Positions 37,093 to 46,385 of a stretch of 51,235 bases of DNA are shown here, piece after piece; within the stretch, counting starts at the first letter, position 1, and each line of letters starts with the position of its first letter. The position numbers were made by a program, and so were the translations under genes. The notes under the pieces are model-generated. The model saw only the letters and a list, made by a program, of their open reading frames with translations. It was not told where the DNA came from and did not search any database. This stretch comes from an uncultured Lachnospiraceae bacterium (GTDB taxonomy: Bacteria > Bacillota > Clostridia > Lachnospirales > Anaerotignaceae), in assembly GCA_944381395.1 (NCBI GenBank), contig CALWKY010000019.1:1-51235 (forward strand). Direction: 5' to 3'.

Positions 37093-39438
37093 ATGGAACA
37101 GACAGAGCAGACATTTCGCCTGCCCATTGTGGCATTGCGGAATATGACAATTTTCCCCAATATGGTAATTAGTTTTCCAGTAGGACGGGATGCCTCCCTG
37201 TATGCAGTGGAGGCAGTGGAAAATACCACAAAGCTGCTTTTTCTCATTACACAGAAACATCCCAATGTGGATGAACCAAGAGAAGAAGATTTATACCGTG
37301 TGGGCACGGTGGCAAGACTGAATCAAGTACTGCGTTTGCCGGGCGGCAGCGTACATATTATTGTGGAAGGCGTAGAGCGTGCGAAAATGGAAAGCCTGGA
37401 AGAAGGCGCGCTTTTCCATACGGCGCAAGTCAGTTCTTTGCCTCAGGATAACGCGACAGAAACAACTCTGGAAGAAAAGGCAATGATGAAAATTGCCCTG
37501 GAATATTTTGAACGGTATGGAAAATACCGCAATAATACCCTTTTTCCGGATGCCATGGTAAATGCCGCGGCGGCGGAAAAACCAGGACTGTTGGCAGATA
37601 TCATCTGCTCCGTATTGGATGTTTATCCGGAAAAAAGACAGATGCTCCTGGAAGAGCTGAACCCTATGAAGCGTCTGGAAGAAGTGGTTATGTCTTTGCA
37701 GGAAGAACTGCAGGTTTTAAAGCTGAAAAAAGAAATTGAGTCCAAAACAAAGAAAGCAATGGACCAGGAGCAAAAGGAATACTATCTGCGGGAGCAGATC
37801 AAAGTAATCCGGGAAGAACTGGGAGATCGGGATGACATTGACCGGAGTGCGGATCAATTTTTGGAGAAATTAAAAGAAAAAAATCCACCCCAGCTGGTAG
37901 CGGATACTCTGAAAAAAGAGATTGACCGTCTGCGCCGTATCCCGCCGTCTTCTCCAGAAAGCAATGTTTCCTATAACTATATTGAGACACTGCTGAGCTT
38001 GCCTTGGCGGGAAGAAACAAAAGACAATATCGATCTAAAAGAAGTAAAAGAAATTCTGGATGCGGACCACTATGGTCTGCAAAAAGTCAAAGAGCGGATT
38101 GTGGAATTTTTGGCTGTGCGAAAAGCAGCGCCTCAGGAGAATGCTTCTATTCTTTGTCTGGTAGGTCCTCCTGGTGTAGGTAAAACCAGCATTGCCCGCT
38201 CCATCGCCCGTGCTATGGGGAGAAACTATGTGCGCATGAGTTTAGGCGGCATCAAGGATGAAGCGGAGATCCGCGGACACAGAAAGACTTATATTGGCGC
38301 TATGCCGGGACGTATTATACAAGCCATTCGTCAGGCAGGTACAACCAATCCGCTGGTGCTGCTGGATGAAGTGGATAAGCTATGTACTTCTTTTAATGGT
38401 GATCCGGCGGCAGCGCTGCTGGAAGTATTGGACAGTGAGCAGAACCATACATTCCGGGATCATTTTGTGGAACTGCCTTATGATCTGAGCAAAGTGCTTT
38501 TTATCTGTACCGCAAATACTACAGATACTATTTCACAGCCTCTGTTAGACCGTATGGAAATCATTTCTTTAGACAGCTATACGGCAGAGGAAAAATATCA
38601 TATCGCAGCAGAGCATTTACTGCCCAAACAGCGTAAAAAACATGGATTGCAGCCGGCAGAACTTTCCATCCGCAAAGAAGGTATGGAAGCGATTATTGAT
38701 GGTTATACCAAGGAGGCGGGGGTGCGTAAGCTGGAACAGCAGATTGCTGCTGTCTGCCGGAAAGCAGTGAAGGAAATTCTGACAGGAGAAAAGAAGCGCA
38801 TTGTTGTAACGGAAAAGAATCTGGAGCATTACTTAGGAATCCGCCTCTATGAAACAGATCAGATCTATGAGGAAGACCAGGTAGGTATTGTCCGTGGGCT
38901 GGCTTGGACGCAGATGGGCGGCACTACCCTTTCCATAGAAGTCAATGTGATGCCTGGAGATGGCAAACTGCTTTTGACCGGTAATCTGGGTGATGTGATG
39001 AAAGAGTCCGCCAGAGCTGCCCTAAGTGCCATCCGTTCCGGCAGTGAGCGTTATACGTTGGCAAAAGATTTCTATAAAAAACAGGATATCCATATCCATA
39101 TTCCGGAAGGCGCTGTGCCGAAAGACGGTCCTTCTGCCGGTGTGACTATGGCAGTTGCCATGCTTTCTGCCTTAACAGGGAGAAAAGTACGGCGGGATGT
39201 TGCCATGACGGGAGAAATTACCATCCGCGGCAGGATATTACCCATTGGCGGCTTGACAGAAAAGACCCTGGCGGCAAAAAAAGCTGGTGTGAAAACGGTG
39301 CTTTTCCCCAAAGAAAATGAAAAACAGATGGCAGAAGTTCCCAAACAAATCAAGGAAGGCTTAGAGCTGGTTCCCATTGCAACATTGGATGAGGCTCTGC
39401 ACTGGGCATTGGCGAAAGGAGAAAGCGTATGGAAGTAA
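37093..39438 (+). CDS. lon: ATP-dependent protease Lon
   Basis: A 781-residue Lon protease. The ATG at 37093 (MEQTEQTFRLPIVALRNMTI) follows AGGTGAT; two nearer upstream start codons in frame would overlap that site. The substrate-binding N-domain and coiled coil are followed by the AAA+ module (Walker A GPPGVGKTS at 358-366, LVLLDEVDKLC) and the protease domain. The catalytic dyad is S681 in PKDGPSAGVTMA and K724 in IGGLTEKTLAAKKAGVK. It degrades damaged and regulatory proteins. The coding frame overlaps engB by 10 bases, implying coupled translation. Confidence 0.98.
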   Translation: MEQTEQTFRLPIVALRNMTIFPNMVISFPVGRDASLYAVEAVENTTKLLFLITQKHPNVDEPREEDLYRVGTVARLNQVLRLPGGSVHIIVEGVERAKMESLEEGALFHTAQVSSLPQDNATETTLEEKAMMKIALEYFERYGKYRNNTLFPDAMVNAAAAEKPGLLADIICSVLDVYPEKRQMLLEELNPMKRLEEVVMSLQEELQVLKLKKEIESKTKKAMDQEQKEYYLREQIKVIREELGDRDDIDRSADQFLEKLKEKNPPQLVADTLKKEIDRLRRIPPSSPESNVSYNYIETLLSLPWREETKDNIDLKEVKEILDADHYGLQKVKERIVEFLAVRKAAPQENASILCLVGPPGVGKTSIARSIARAMGRNYVRMSLGGIKDEAEIRGHRKTYIGAMPGRIIQAIRQAGTTNPLVLLDEVDKLCTSFNGDPAAALLEVLDSEQNHTFRDHFVELPYDLSKVLFICTANTTDTISQPLLDRMEIISLDSYTAEEKYHIAAEHLLPKQRKKHGLQPAELSIRKEGMEAIIDGYTKEAGVRKLEQQIAAVCRKAVKEILTGEKKRIVVTEKNLEHYLGIRLYETDQIYEEDQVGIVRGLAWTQMGGTTLSIEVNVMPGDGKLLLTGNLGDVMKESARAALSAIRSGSERYTLAKDFYKKQDIHIHIPEGAVPKDGPSAGVTMAVAMLSALTGRKVRRDVAMTGEITIRGRILPIGGLTEKTLAAKKAGVKTVLFPKENEKQMAEVPKQIKEGLELVPIATLDEALHWALAKGESVWK

Positions 39439-40016
39439 AGAAAAGCAGCCTGGCGGCAGTGGGCGTGAAATTTTCCCAATACCCTGCAGATGGTTTGCCG
39501 GAGATTGCCTTTGCGGGAAAATCCAATGTGGGGAAATCTACCCTGATCAATGCCATTTTAGGCAGAAGAGCATTGGCAAGAACATCTTCCCAGCCGGGTA
39601 AGACCCGCACCATCAATTTTTATAATGTAAATGATGTCATGTATGTGGTAGACTTGCCTGGTTATGGTTATGCCAAAGCACCCAAAACAGAAATTGAAAA
39701 ATGGGGAAAAATGATTGAAGATTATTTGAACCACCGCCAAACATTGCGTGCCATTGTGCTTTTGGTGGATATTCGTCATGAACCGGGGGAAAATGACCGC
39801 CTCATGCATGCCTGGCTAAAGCACTATGGTTATCAGATTATTGTCGTTGCTACAAAATCCGATAAAATCAGCCGGAACCAAATGCAGAAACAACTTTCTT
39901 TGATCCGTAAAGGCTTGCAGCTGGAGCAGGGAGATATTCTGATTCCTTTTTCCGGAGAAAAAAAGACGGGTGTAGAAGAACTGTGGACAGTGCTGGATAC
40001 GTACTTAGAAGATTAA
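39429..40016 (+). CDS. engB: ribosome biogenesis GTPase EngB (YsxC/YihA)
   Basis: A 195-residue GTPase starting MEVKKSSLAAVGVKFSQYPADG inside the end of lon, with GAAAGGAG before the ATG. The P-loop is GKSNVGKST (30-38), then GKTRTINFY, DLPGYGYAKAPK and the TKSDK base-recognition motif. It is needed for 50S assembly. The lon-engB (lonA-ysxC) pairing is a standard Firmicute arrangement. A small membrane protein follows. Confidence 0.97.
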   Translation: MEVKKSSLAAVGVKFSQYPADGLPEIAFAGKSNVGKSTLINAILGRRALARTSSQPGKTRTINFYNVNDVMYVVDLPGYGYAKAPKTEIEKWGKMIEDYLNHRQTLRAIVLLVDIRHEPGENDRLMHAWLKHYGYQIIVVATKSDKISRNQMQKQLSLIRKGLQLEQGDILIPFSGEKKTGVEELWTVLDTYLED

Positions 40017-40040
40017 AAGCATGGTGAAAGGAGAAAGAAC

Positions 40041-40220
40041 ATGAAAAAAGGCACACGCTTGATCATTGCCATATCTCTTTTATCATTGGTGGTATTTTTG
40101 GCAGACCTGTTTACAATTCTGGGAAGTGAATATCCTTGGGCAGGTTCTCTTTCCAGATGGGTTTACGGGATTTATCTGGTGGTGCTGTTTTTTCTCTTTG
40201 CCGCGCCGAGAAAAAAATAA
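40041..40220 (+). CDS. 59-residue membrane protein
   Basis: A short gene starting MKKGTRLIIAISLLSLVVFL with GAAAGGAGAAAG before the ATG, 24 bases after engB. Two hydrophobic segments (about residues 7-27 and 41-54) flank a short loop (GSEYPWAGSLSRW), and it ends in PRKK. This is a two-helix hairpin with both ends probably in the cytoplasm. It sits directly before the shared terminator, so it is the last gene of the lepB-to-engB group. I do not recognise it, but the ribosome-binding site and clean gene-like composition support it. Confidence 0.7.
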   Translation: MKKGTRLIIAISLLSLVVFLADLFTILGSEYPWAGSLSRWVYGIYLVVLFFLFAAPRKK

Positions 40221-40226
40221 TGCATA

Positions 40227-40254
40227 AAAAAAGGAGGTTTATACCTCCTTTTTT
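40227..40254. terminator. bidirectional terminator between engB group and bioY
   Basis: AAGGAGGT (40231-40238) pairs with ACCTCCTT (40243-40250), flanked by A residues on the left and T residues on the right. It serves both converging transcripts. Confidence 0.9.
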
Positions 40255-40268
40255 GTAGGTCGCGGGGA

Positions 40269-40808
40269 TTATGCCGTTACTCTTTTTAAGTAAGGCTTTA
40301 ACTGTGCGCCTAACCAGCACGCAACGAAAATTTTTACAATATCCAAAGGCAGATAGAGGAAACAGCCGGCAGGCAGTGTTGCCCAAAAGCTGGTTCCCAT
40401 CACACGGCTCATTTGAAACGTACCCAGGGAGTAGTTTACAACCGATGCCAGGAACATGCCTAAAATCTGTATTCCTTTCCGATTGGGATAGCGGTCAATA
40501 AAAAAACCGCTGATCAAAGATACAAACAAAAATCCGATGAGATAGCCGCCGCTGGCGCCTGCCAATTTTTGGATTCCCGCGGTATAACCGCTGAAAACAG
40601 GAACACCGATAAAGCCGATCAGCAAATATATGGCAGTGGCGATGGTAGCATATTTCGCTCCTAAAATGTAAGCTGCCAGATACAGTACAAAGGTACACAA
40701 AGTAAGTGGAACTGGGCTAAAGGGTACAGGAATGCTGATAGGCGCTGCGATACAGATCATGGCAGTCACCAGTGCAATCATTGTTAAAGTTTTTGTGTTG
40801 GTTTTCAT
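40269..40808 (-). CDS. bioY: biotin transporter substrate-binding component BioY
   Basis: A 179-residue integral membrane protein with about six helices. The start MKTNTKTLTMIALVTAMICI at 40808 follows GGGGAGG; the longer open frame upstream runs through the operator. Typical BioY segments are ISIPVPFSPVPLTLCTFVLYLAAYILG, GFIGVPVFSGYTAGIQKLAGASGGYLIGF and the C-terminal LPLDIVKIFVACWLGAQLKPYLKR. BioY captures biotin, alone or with the shared ECF energy module; ecfA and ecfT are not here. A BirA-type operator over the promoter indicates repression by biotin. Confidence 0.96.
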   Translation of the reverse strand: MKTNTKTLTMIALVTAMICIAAPISIPVPFSPVPLTLCTFVLYLAAYILGAKYATIATAIYLLIGFIGVPVFSGYTAGIQKLAGASGGYLIGFLFVSLISGFFIDRYPNRKGIQILGMFLASVVNYSLGTFQMSRVMGTSFWATLPAGCFLYLPLDIVKIFVACWLGAQLKPYLKRVTA

Positions 40809-40831
40809 ACGTTTTTCCTCCCCAATTTTAA

Positions 40832-40904
40832 TTGTCAACCGCGTTACTTGTATTGTAAACATATAAAAACGAATTGTCAACATAAAAAATAAAATAGTTT
40901 ACAA
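40832..40904 (-). promoter_or_regulatory. bioY promoter with BirA-type operator
   Basis: On the minus strand TTGACA (40880-40875), 17 bases and TACAAT (40857-40852) form the promoter. TTGTCAAC (40874-40881), 15 bases, and GTTTACAA (40897-40904) make an inverted pair of the BirA operator type, overlapping the -35. Two further half-sites (TTGTAAAC at 40853, TTGTCAAC at 40832) lie over and below the -10. Confidence 0.75.
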
Positions 40905-41140
40905 TGAAAAAGCGGATTTAAAACCAGACCAGATTCATACGGGAAGAGATAAGGAGAAAACAGAGACAAAAGGGTGCAGATAGGATGTGCCAATAAAAAT
41001 TAAGGACTGCTTTTAGAAGTGGAGCAAAGCTGATTTTTTCAAAGGGGAATCAAACTGGTAAATCAAAAGTGAAACATCAGTCCAAAAGCGCATAGAAGAA
41101 GATTCGAAAAAGAAAAAGCATGCCATAGATCTAAAAAAAG
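40905..41140. other. gap between the bioY operator and the pepF terminator
   Basis: About 235 bases, purine-rich on the plus strand. I see no gene, RNA gene or repeat. Confidence 0.5.
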
Positions 41141-41171
41141 AAAAAGCAGGAGTAGTTACTCCCGCTTTTTT
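41141..41171 (-). terminator. pepF terminator
   Basis: AGCAGGAGT (from 41145) pairs with ACTCCCGCT (to 41166), with one mismatch. A-runs and T-runs on either side make it usable in both directions; it directly follows pepF on the minus strand. Confidence 0.85.
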
Positions 41172-41198
41172 ATTGTTCCCCATGGATTGGGAATTGAT

Positions 41199-43007
41199 TT
41201 ATTTTGTCCAGCTTTCCATTTCATCTACTAATTCTGCAAAAACAGCCAGAGCGTTTTCAATGGGTGCTTTTTGAGACATATCCACACCGGCACCCTTTAA
41301 TAAGTCAATGGAATATTTGCTGCTGCCCTTGGAAAGGAAATCCAGATAATCTGCCACAGCAGGTGCTCCTTCTGACAAGATCCGCTGAGAAAGGGCGATA
41401 GCCGCACTGTAGCCTGTAGCGTATTGGTAAACATAAAACGCATTGTAGAAATGAGGAATCCGTGCCCATTCCAAATCAATGTCTGCATCGATGACAATAT
41501 CATCCCCAAAGTACCGGCGATTCAAATCATGGTAAATCTGATTCATGCCTTCTTGGGTCAGCGCTTCCCCCCGTTCTGCCATCTCATGGGTAATTTTTTC
41601 AAATTCCGCAAACATGGTCTGGCGGAACAGTGTGCCGCGGAACTGTTCCATAAAATAGTTGATGAGATACCGGCGGTAGTTTTCGTCCTGGGTATGGTTA
41701 CGCAGGTATTCCATCAGCAGTGCTTCATTACAGGTAGAAGCCACTTCCGCAACAAAAATTTTATGATCTGCATACAGGAAAGGCTGACTCTTCCAGGTGA
41801 AATAGCTGTGCATTGCGTGCCCCATTTCATGGGCTAAGGTAAACATGCTGTTGAGGGTATCATTGTGATTGAGCAGTACAAAGGGATGGACGCTAAAACT
41901 GCCCCAGCTGTAAGCGCCGCTGCGTTTCCCTTCGTTTTCATATATATCAATCCAGCCGCTTTCCATACCCTTTTCCAGTGCGTCGGTATATGTTTTTCCC
42001 ATGACAGAAAGAGCCTTCAATACCGTCGCTTTTGCTTCTGCAAAGGAAATGTGGCACTGTGCATCAGGCACCAGAGGCGCATACAGATCATACATATGCA
42101 GTTCATCCACGCCCAGTAATTTTTTCCGAAGAGAAACATACTTGTGCATCAAAGGCAGATGTGCATGAACAGTTTCAATGAGGGTATCATAAACGGAAAG
42201 GGGAATATGATCGTCTGCCAATGCCATTTCCATAGCGGAAGCATAATTTCTAGCCTTCGCAAAGAATACATCACTTTTTACAGAGGCGCTATAAATGGCT
42301 GCCAGCGTGTTTTTCTGTCTGCCATAAGCGTCATAAAGGGCATGGAAAGCGTTGGCGCGCAAAGCACGGTCATTGCTTTCCAAATAGGAAATATAACGAC
42401 CTTTGGTCAGTTCATGGACATTGCCTGCTTCATCTAAGATGGCGGGGAAAGTCAGATCTGCCTCGTTGAGCATGGTAAAGATCTGCTGAGGTGCTCCGCC
42501 TAATTCACCTGCCTGCGCCAATAGTTTTTCTTCTGCGGCAGAAAGACTATGAGATTTTTGCCGCAGCAAATTTTCTAAAAAATGCTGATATAGTTTTGCT
42601 TTTTCCGGAAATTCTTTGCAGAAAGCAGAAATGGTATCTTCCGGAAGAGATAAAATGGCAGGGCTTAAGAAAGCGGTTGCTGTGCTGTAAGCAATCAAAA
42701 GAGAATCCGCCTGGGCAGACATGGACTGGGAAGCTGCATTGCCGCTATCTTCATGGAGCTTCATCTGGGCATAGGTATAAATTTTATCCAGCTTTTGATT
42801 GGATGCCACAATGGTATCCAATGCGTGGAAAAAGGACGCGGCATCCTGACCAAAATGATTTTCCAGTGCGGACAATGCGGGCAGTTCCTGCTGTAAGGCG
42901 GTTTTATCTTCCTGCCATAATGCTTCTGTTTCATAAAAATCTTCAATATGCCACTTATATGCTTGGGGCACATCTTTTCGTTTGGGTAATTTTTTTTCTG
43001 TTGTCAT
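41199..43007 (-). CDS. pepF: oligoendopeptidase F
   Basis: A 602-residue M3-family zinc metallopeptidase. The ATG at 43007 (MTTEKKLPKRKDVPQAYKWHIEDFYE) follows GAAAGGAG; 13 codons of open frame upstream lack such a site. The zinc motif HEMGHAMHSYF lies near residue 390, with the third ligand in the following EVASTCNEALLMEYL helix. It is a cytoplasmic peptidase cutting peptides of roughly 7-17 residues. Its only strong promoter candidate gives a leader of about 310 bases. It is monocistronic and divergent from glgA. Confidence 0.96.
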   Translation of the reverse strand: MTTEKKLPKRKDVPQAYKWHIEDFYETEALWQEDKTALQQELPALSALENHFGQDAASFFHALDTIVASNQKLDKIYTYAQMKLHEDSGNAASQSMSAQADSLLIAYSTATAFLSPAILSLPEDTISAFCKEFPEKAKLYQHFLENLLRQKSHSLSAAEEKLLAQAGELGGAPQQIFTMLNEADLTFPAILDEAGNVHELTKGRYISYLESNDRALRANAFHALYDAYGRQKNTLAAIYSASVKSDVFFAKARNYASAMEMALADDHIPLSVYDTLIETVHAHLPLMHKYVSLRKKLLGVDELHMYDLYAPLVPDAQCHISFAEAKATVLKALSVMGKTYTDALEKGMESGWIDIYENEGKRSGAYSWGSFSVHPFVLLNHNDTLNSMFTLAHEMGHAMHSYFTWKSQPFLYADHKIFVAEVASTCNEALLMEYLRNHTQDENYRRYLINYFMEQFRGTLFRQTMFAEFEKITHEMAERGEALTQEGMNQIYHDLNRRYFGDDIVIDADIDLEWARIPHFYNAFYVYQYATGYSAAIALSQRILSEGAPAVADYLDFLSKGSSKYSIDLLKGAGVDMSQKAPIENALAVFAELVDEMESWTK

Positions 43008-43473
43008 AATAAACTCCTTTCGGCTTTTATTTTTGTAATATTCCACGGAAATATAAATTTACATCGTTTCCCGGAATTTTAGAAATAAGACTGTTTAGAC
43101 TGCGCGCCATTGGAAATACTTGTAATGATGCTGTCAACAATAGAAATCATTTCGATAAGCAATTATTTTGACAGATTTGGTCCTGTGTCTATTGTAATTA
43201 GGATACCATTCGATAGAAAAAATATATCCCAAAAATCATAAGAGCGGCAGAAATTTCAGAAAAATACCATTTTCCATGAAAAAATAGACAGCGGCAGATA
43301 GCAGTCATAGGAAAAGTCTGGGATTATTATACCATATTTTGTAAGGAATCGGAAAAAATAAGACGCTTTTTTTCTACAAAATCAAGAATCATGTAAAATA
43401 TTTTTATCTCCATGAGAAATCTATTGGAAAAAAATGCATTTTATAGTAAAATGCAATAGAAGGAGTGACGCAT
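43008..43473. other. divergent gap between pepF and glgA
   Basis: On the minus strand TATAAT (43331-43326) preceded by TGG forms an extended -10 for pepF, with TTCCGA at the -35 position. Near glgA, TTGGAA (43424-43429), 17 bases and TAAAAT (43447-43452) form a promoter with a leader of only about 15 bases. TGCATTTT (43435-43442) and AAAATGCA (43448-43455) are perfect inverted arms overlapping that -10. No gene is present in the gap. Confidence 0.55.
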
Positions 43474-44910
43474 ATGCAAAAAAGGAAAGTTTTGATAGTA
43501 GCATCAGAAGCAACACCATTTATCAAAAGCGGCGGACTGGGCGATGTGGCTGGTTCTTTACCTATGGCATTGCAGCAGCTTGGCGTAGACGTGCGATTGG
43601 TAATTCCACGTTATCAATCGATTAAAGATGAGACGATGTATGGTGTGAAAATGCTGGGAGAATTTCCGATTAAACTTTCCTGGCGTACACAGACAGCAAA
43701 GGTGTTAGTAAAGGAAGGACCGGTACCGGTCTATTTTATAGAGAATAATTTCTATTTTGGCAGAGGCGGTTTATACGGATATGGAGACGATAATGAGCGC
43801 TTTGCGTTCTTTAGCAAAGCGGTGCTGGATATGCTGGCAATGCTGGACTTCTATCCGGATGTTATCCAGTGTAATGATTGGCAGTGCGGACCTATTTGCA
43901 TGTATTTAAAAGAAATCTATGGGAAAATGCTGTACTACTCCAACATCAAGACCCTTTTTACCATACACAATCTACAGTATCAGGGAAATTTTGACCGCAG
44001 TACCATGGAAATGCTGGATGTGCCTTATTATTGCTATGAAAATGGCAGTGTGGAGTTTTATGGCAATGTAAGCTACATGAAAATGGGCTTGGTATATGCA
44101 GATCGTATCAGCACTGTTAGCCCTACCTATGCCAATGAAATCCGTACCAGAGCCTATGGCTATGGTATGGAGGGCATTTTGGAAAGCAGAAAAGATGTTC
44201 TTAGCGGCATCCTAAATGGCGTGGACTATACCCTCAATAATCCGGCAAAGGATCCCCGCATTGCATTTCCTTATGATGTGAATCAATTAGAAGGAAAGAA
44301 AAAAAATAAAGCATATTTACAGGAAATGCTCCATCTGGAAAAGCGGGATGTACCCATTATTGGTATGATCAGCCGTCTGGTAGACCAAAAGGGCGTGGAT
44401 ATCCTTTCCGGAGTATTTCATCAGATTATGGCAGAAGACGTACAGTTTGTCCTGTTAGGTACAGGGGAAAACCGTTTTGAATATATGTTTAAGGCTATGG
44501 CGGAGCAATACCGCGGCAGAGTCAGCGCAAATATTTTCTTTGATGAAAAACTGGCACAGCAAATTTATGCCGGCAGTGATTTGTTCTTGATGCCCAGCTT
44601 ATTTGAACCTTGCGGTTTGGGACAGATTTTCAGCCTGCGTTACGGCACCATTCCCATTGTGAGAAAAACAGGCGGTTTGGCGGATACGGTTCATATGTAT
44701 GATACTTGCACGAAACAAGGCAATGGCTTTGTTTTTGAGAATTATGACGGAAATGGACTGCTTTGGGCAGTGCGGGAAGCGCTTCGGGTATATCATATGG
44801 GTCAGGAAGAATGGAACCATGTGGTGGAAAATGCCATGCGTTCTGATTTTTCCTGGAAGCATTCTGCAAAAGAATATATGCGGCTGTTTGATGAAATGGT
44901 ATCAGAATAA
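43474..44910 (+). CDS. glgA: glycogen synthase GlgA
   Basis: A 478-residue GT5 glycosyltransferase using ADP-glucose. The ATG at 43474 follows GAAGGAG. The N-terminal ADP-glucose motif KSGGLGDVAGSLP (about residues 18-30), the HNLQYQGNF segment and the C-terminal GT-B domain with MPSLFEPCGLGQIFSLRYGTIPIVRKTGGLADTV are complete. It elongates alpha-1,4-glucan chains. The usual partners glgC, glgD, glgB and glgP are not in the window, so it stands alone here. Confidence 0.96.
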   Translation: MQKRKVLIVASEATPFIKSGGLGDVAGSLPMALQQLGVDVRLVIPRYQSIKDETMYGVKMLGEFPIKLSWRTQTAKVLVKEGPVPVYFIENNFYFGRGGLYGYGDDNERFAFFSKAVLDMLAMLDFYPDVIQCNDWQCGPICMYLKEIYGKMLYYSNIKTLFTIHNLQYQGNFDRSTMEMLDVPYYCYENGSVEFYGNVSYMKMGLVYADRISTVSPTYANEIRTRAYGYGMEGILESRKDVLSGILNGVDYTLNNPAKDPRIAFPYDVNQLEGKKKNKAYLQEMLHLEKRDVPIIGMISRLVDQKGVDILSGVFHQIMAEDVQFVLLGTGENRFEYMFKAMAEQYRGRVSANIFFDEKLAQQIYAGSDLFLMPSLFEPCGLGQIFSLRYGTIPIVRKTGGLADTVHMYDTCTKQGNGFVFENYDGNGLLWAVREALRVYHMGQEEWNHVVENAMRSDFSWKHSAKEYMRLFDEMVSE

Positions 44911-44923
44911 AATAGATGTAAGG

Positions 44924-44957
44924 AAACGGCATAATAATGGTTATGCCGTTTTTTATT
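44924..44957 (+). terminator. glgA terminator
   Basis: AAACGGCATAA (44924-44934) pairs with TTATGCCGTTT (44941-44951), followed by TTT and a T-rich run. The next 325 bases up to 45284 are AT-rich with no gene and no clear promoter. Confidence 0.9.
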
Positions 44958-45284
44958 TTAGAAATTCATCCATAATAAACATTTATCAAAATCTTTTAGA
45001 GGAAATATCCCAATTTCAATGTGAAAAAATATAAATGGAATTTGAGTTGGTATCCGTGCGGTTTTTTATTCATTTTTAGAAAAAACAGGCGGGAATATGC
45101 TGATCCGGTCTCTTGCTTTATAAAAGTTTAGCACTGGTTTTCCTAAGACTGAATAGGAGAATCTTTTTCATAGATACAAAATATTTCATAATAAAATTGG
45201 AACCTTCCCATGGGCAGATACGTTTCATCAGTAAAATAAGAAATTACTGGAAAGACTTTTATTTTGCAGGAAGGGGCAGATTGT

Positions 45285-46385
45285 ATGAAAAAGAATTTAT
45301 TCGTATTGGCACTTACTGGCTTACTCATTTTTGCAATAGCTGTTCCGATTCTTGCCGCAGAACCTGCCGCGGTTCCCATTTCTACATCTGTTGCAGAAGA
45401 AGAGATGCCTGCTTTACCGGATAGCGTGCTGTATTATGGCACATTGCGGGAAATTGTAAAAGATAAGAATGGCAATATCACTCAGTTGTGTTTGGATTCC
45501 GAACGGTACGGCGAGTATGTTATGAATATCACAGAGCAGACCGTTTGGGTTGACAGCCGGCTGTATGGGGCTGGGGATCCTGCGGATCTTCAGACGGGAG
45601 ACGGCATTTATGTATTCCATAGTATGGCAGCCACCAGTTCTTTGCCGCCCCAGTCCATGGCTTTTGCGGTGGTTTGGAATGTTCCTATGGATGCAGGCTG
45701 TGCACAGCTCCATGAAGTGGAAGCCATTTCTTTGGAAGAAGATCAATTGAAAATTACAACTGATAATGGTGGTTTATACCTTTTGATCAATGAAAATACG
45801 AAACTTTCCCTCTATGGATCAGATGAAACTGTGACAAAAGAGGATATCCAGACCGGCAGCTGGGTAATGGCTTGGTATGATGCATATGCTGCATCCTATC
45901 CTGGCCAGGCATACGCTGACTATTTGACGGTATTGCCTCAGGAAGAACAGCCCGCAGAGGATCCTTTAACCCGTGGGGAACTGCTTATGATGCTGCATGA
46001 ATTGGCTGGTAAACCAGTGGTTAACTACGCGATGCAATATACCGATGTAGAAGAGGGCGCGGAATATGCAGAAGCCATTCGTTGGGCTGCCAGCGAACGC
46101 ATTGCAGGCGGATATGGCGATGGAACATTCGGACCGGAAGATGCTGTTAGCCTGGAACAGATGGTGACAATCTTTTGGCATTATATGGGCAGCCCTATGC
46201 TGATGGACTATCCTGGTTTGACGGAGTTTGACGATGCGGGCGAGATTTCCCATTTTGCCCAGCCGGCTTTTGCTTGGGCGCACCAGAATGGATTCATTTC
46301 TGCACAGGAAGATGGACTTTTACATCCTCAGGCAGACGCAAGCAGACAATTGGCTGAAAATATTTTGCAGGAACTTTCTATTTAA
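45285..46385 (+). CDS. secreted SLH-domain protein
   Basis: A 366-residue exported protein. The ATG at 45285 follows AGGAAGGGG. It has a clear signal peptide (MKKNLFVLALTGLLIFAIAV, cleavage probably after PILA-A near residue 27). The middle part (about 45-220) is a beta-rich region of unknown function (YYGTLREIVKDKNGNITQLCLDSERYGEYVMN). The C-terminal part holds two S-layer-homology repeats (YAEAIRWAASERIAGGYGDGTFGPEDAVSLEQMVTI and FAQPAFAWAHQNGFISAQEDGLLHPQADASRQ), the second imperfect. Such domains anchor proteins to cell-wall polymers. It is monocistronic. Confidence 0.88.
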   Translation: MKKNLFVLALTGLLIFAIAVPILAAEPAAVPISTSVAEEEMPALPDSVLYYGTLREIVKDKNGNITQLCLDSERYGEYVMNITEQTVWVDSRLYGAGDPADLQTGDGIYVFHSMAATSSLPPQSMAFAVVWNVPMDAGCAQLHEVEAISLEEDQLKITTDNGGLYLLINENTKLSLYGSDETVTKEDIQTGSWVMAWYDAYAASYPGQAYADYLTVLPQEEQPAEDPLTRGELLMMLHELAGKPVVNYAMQYTDVEEGAEYAEAIRWAASERIAGGYGDGTFGPEDAVSLEQMVTIFWHYMGSPMLMDYPGLTEFDDAGEISHFAQPAFAWAHQNGFISAQEDGLLHPQADASRQLAENILQELSI

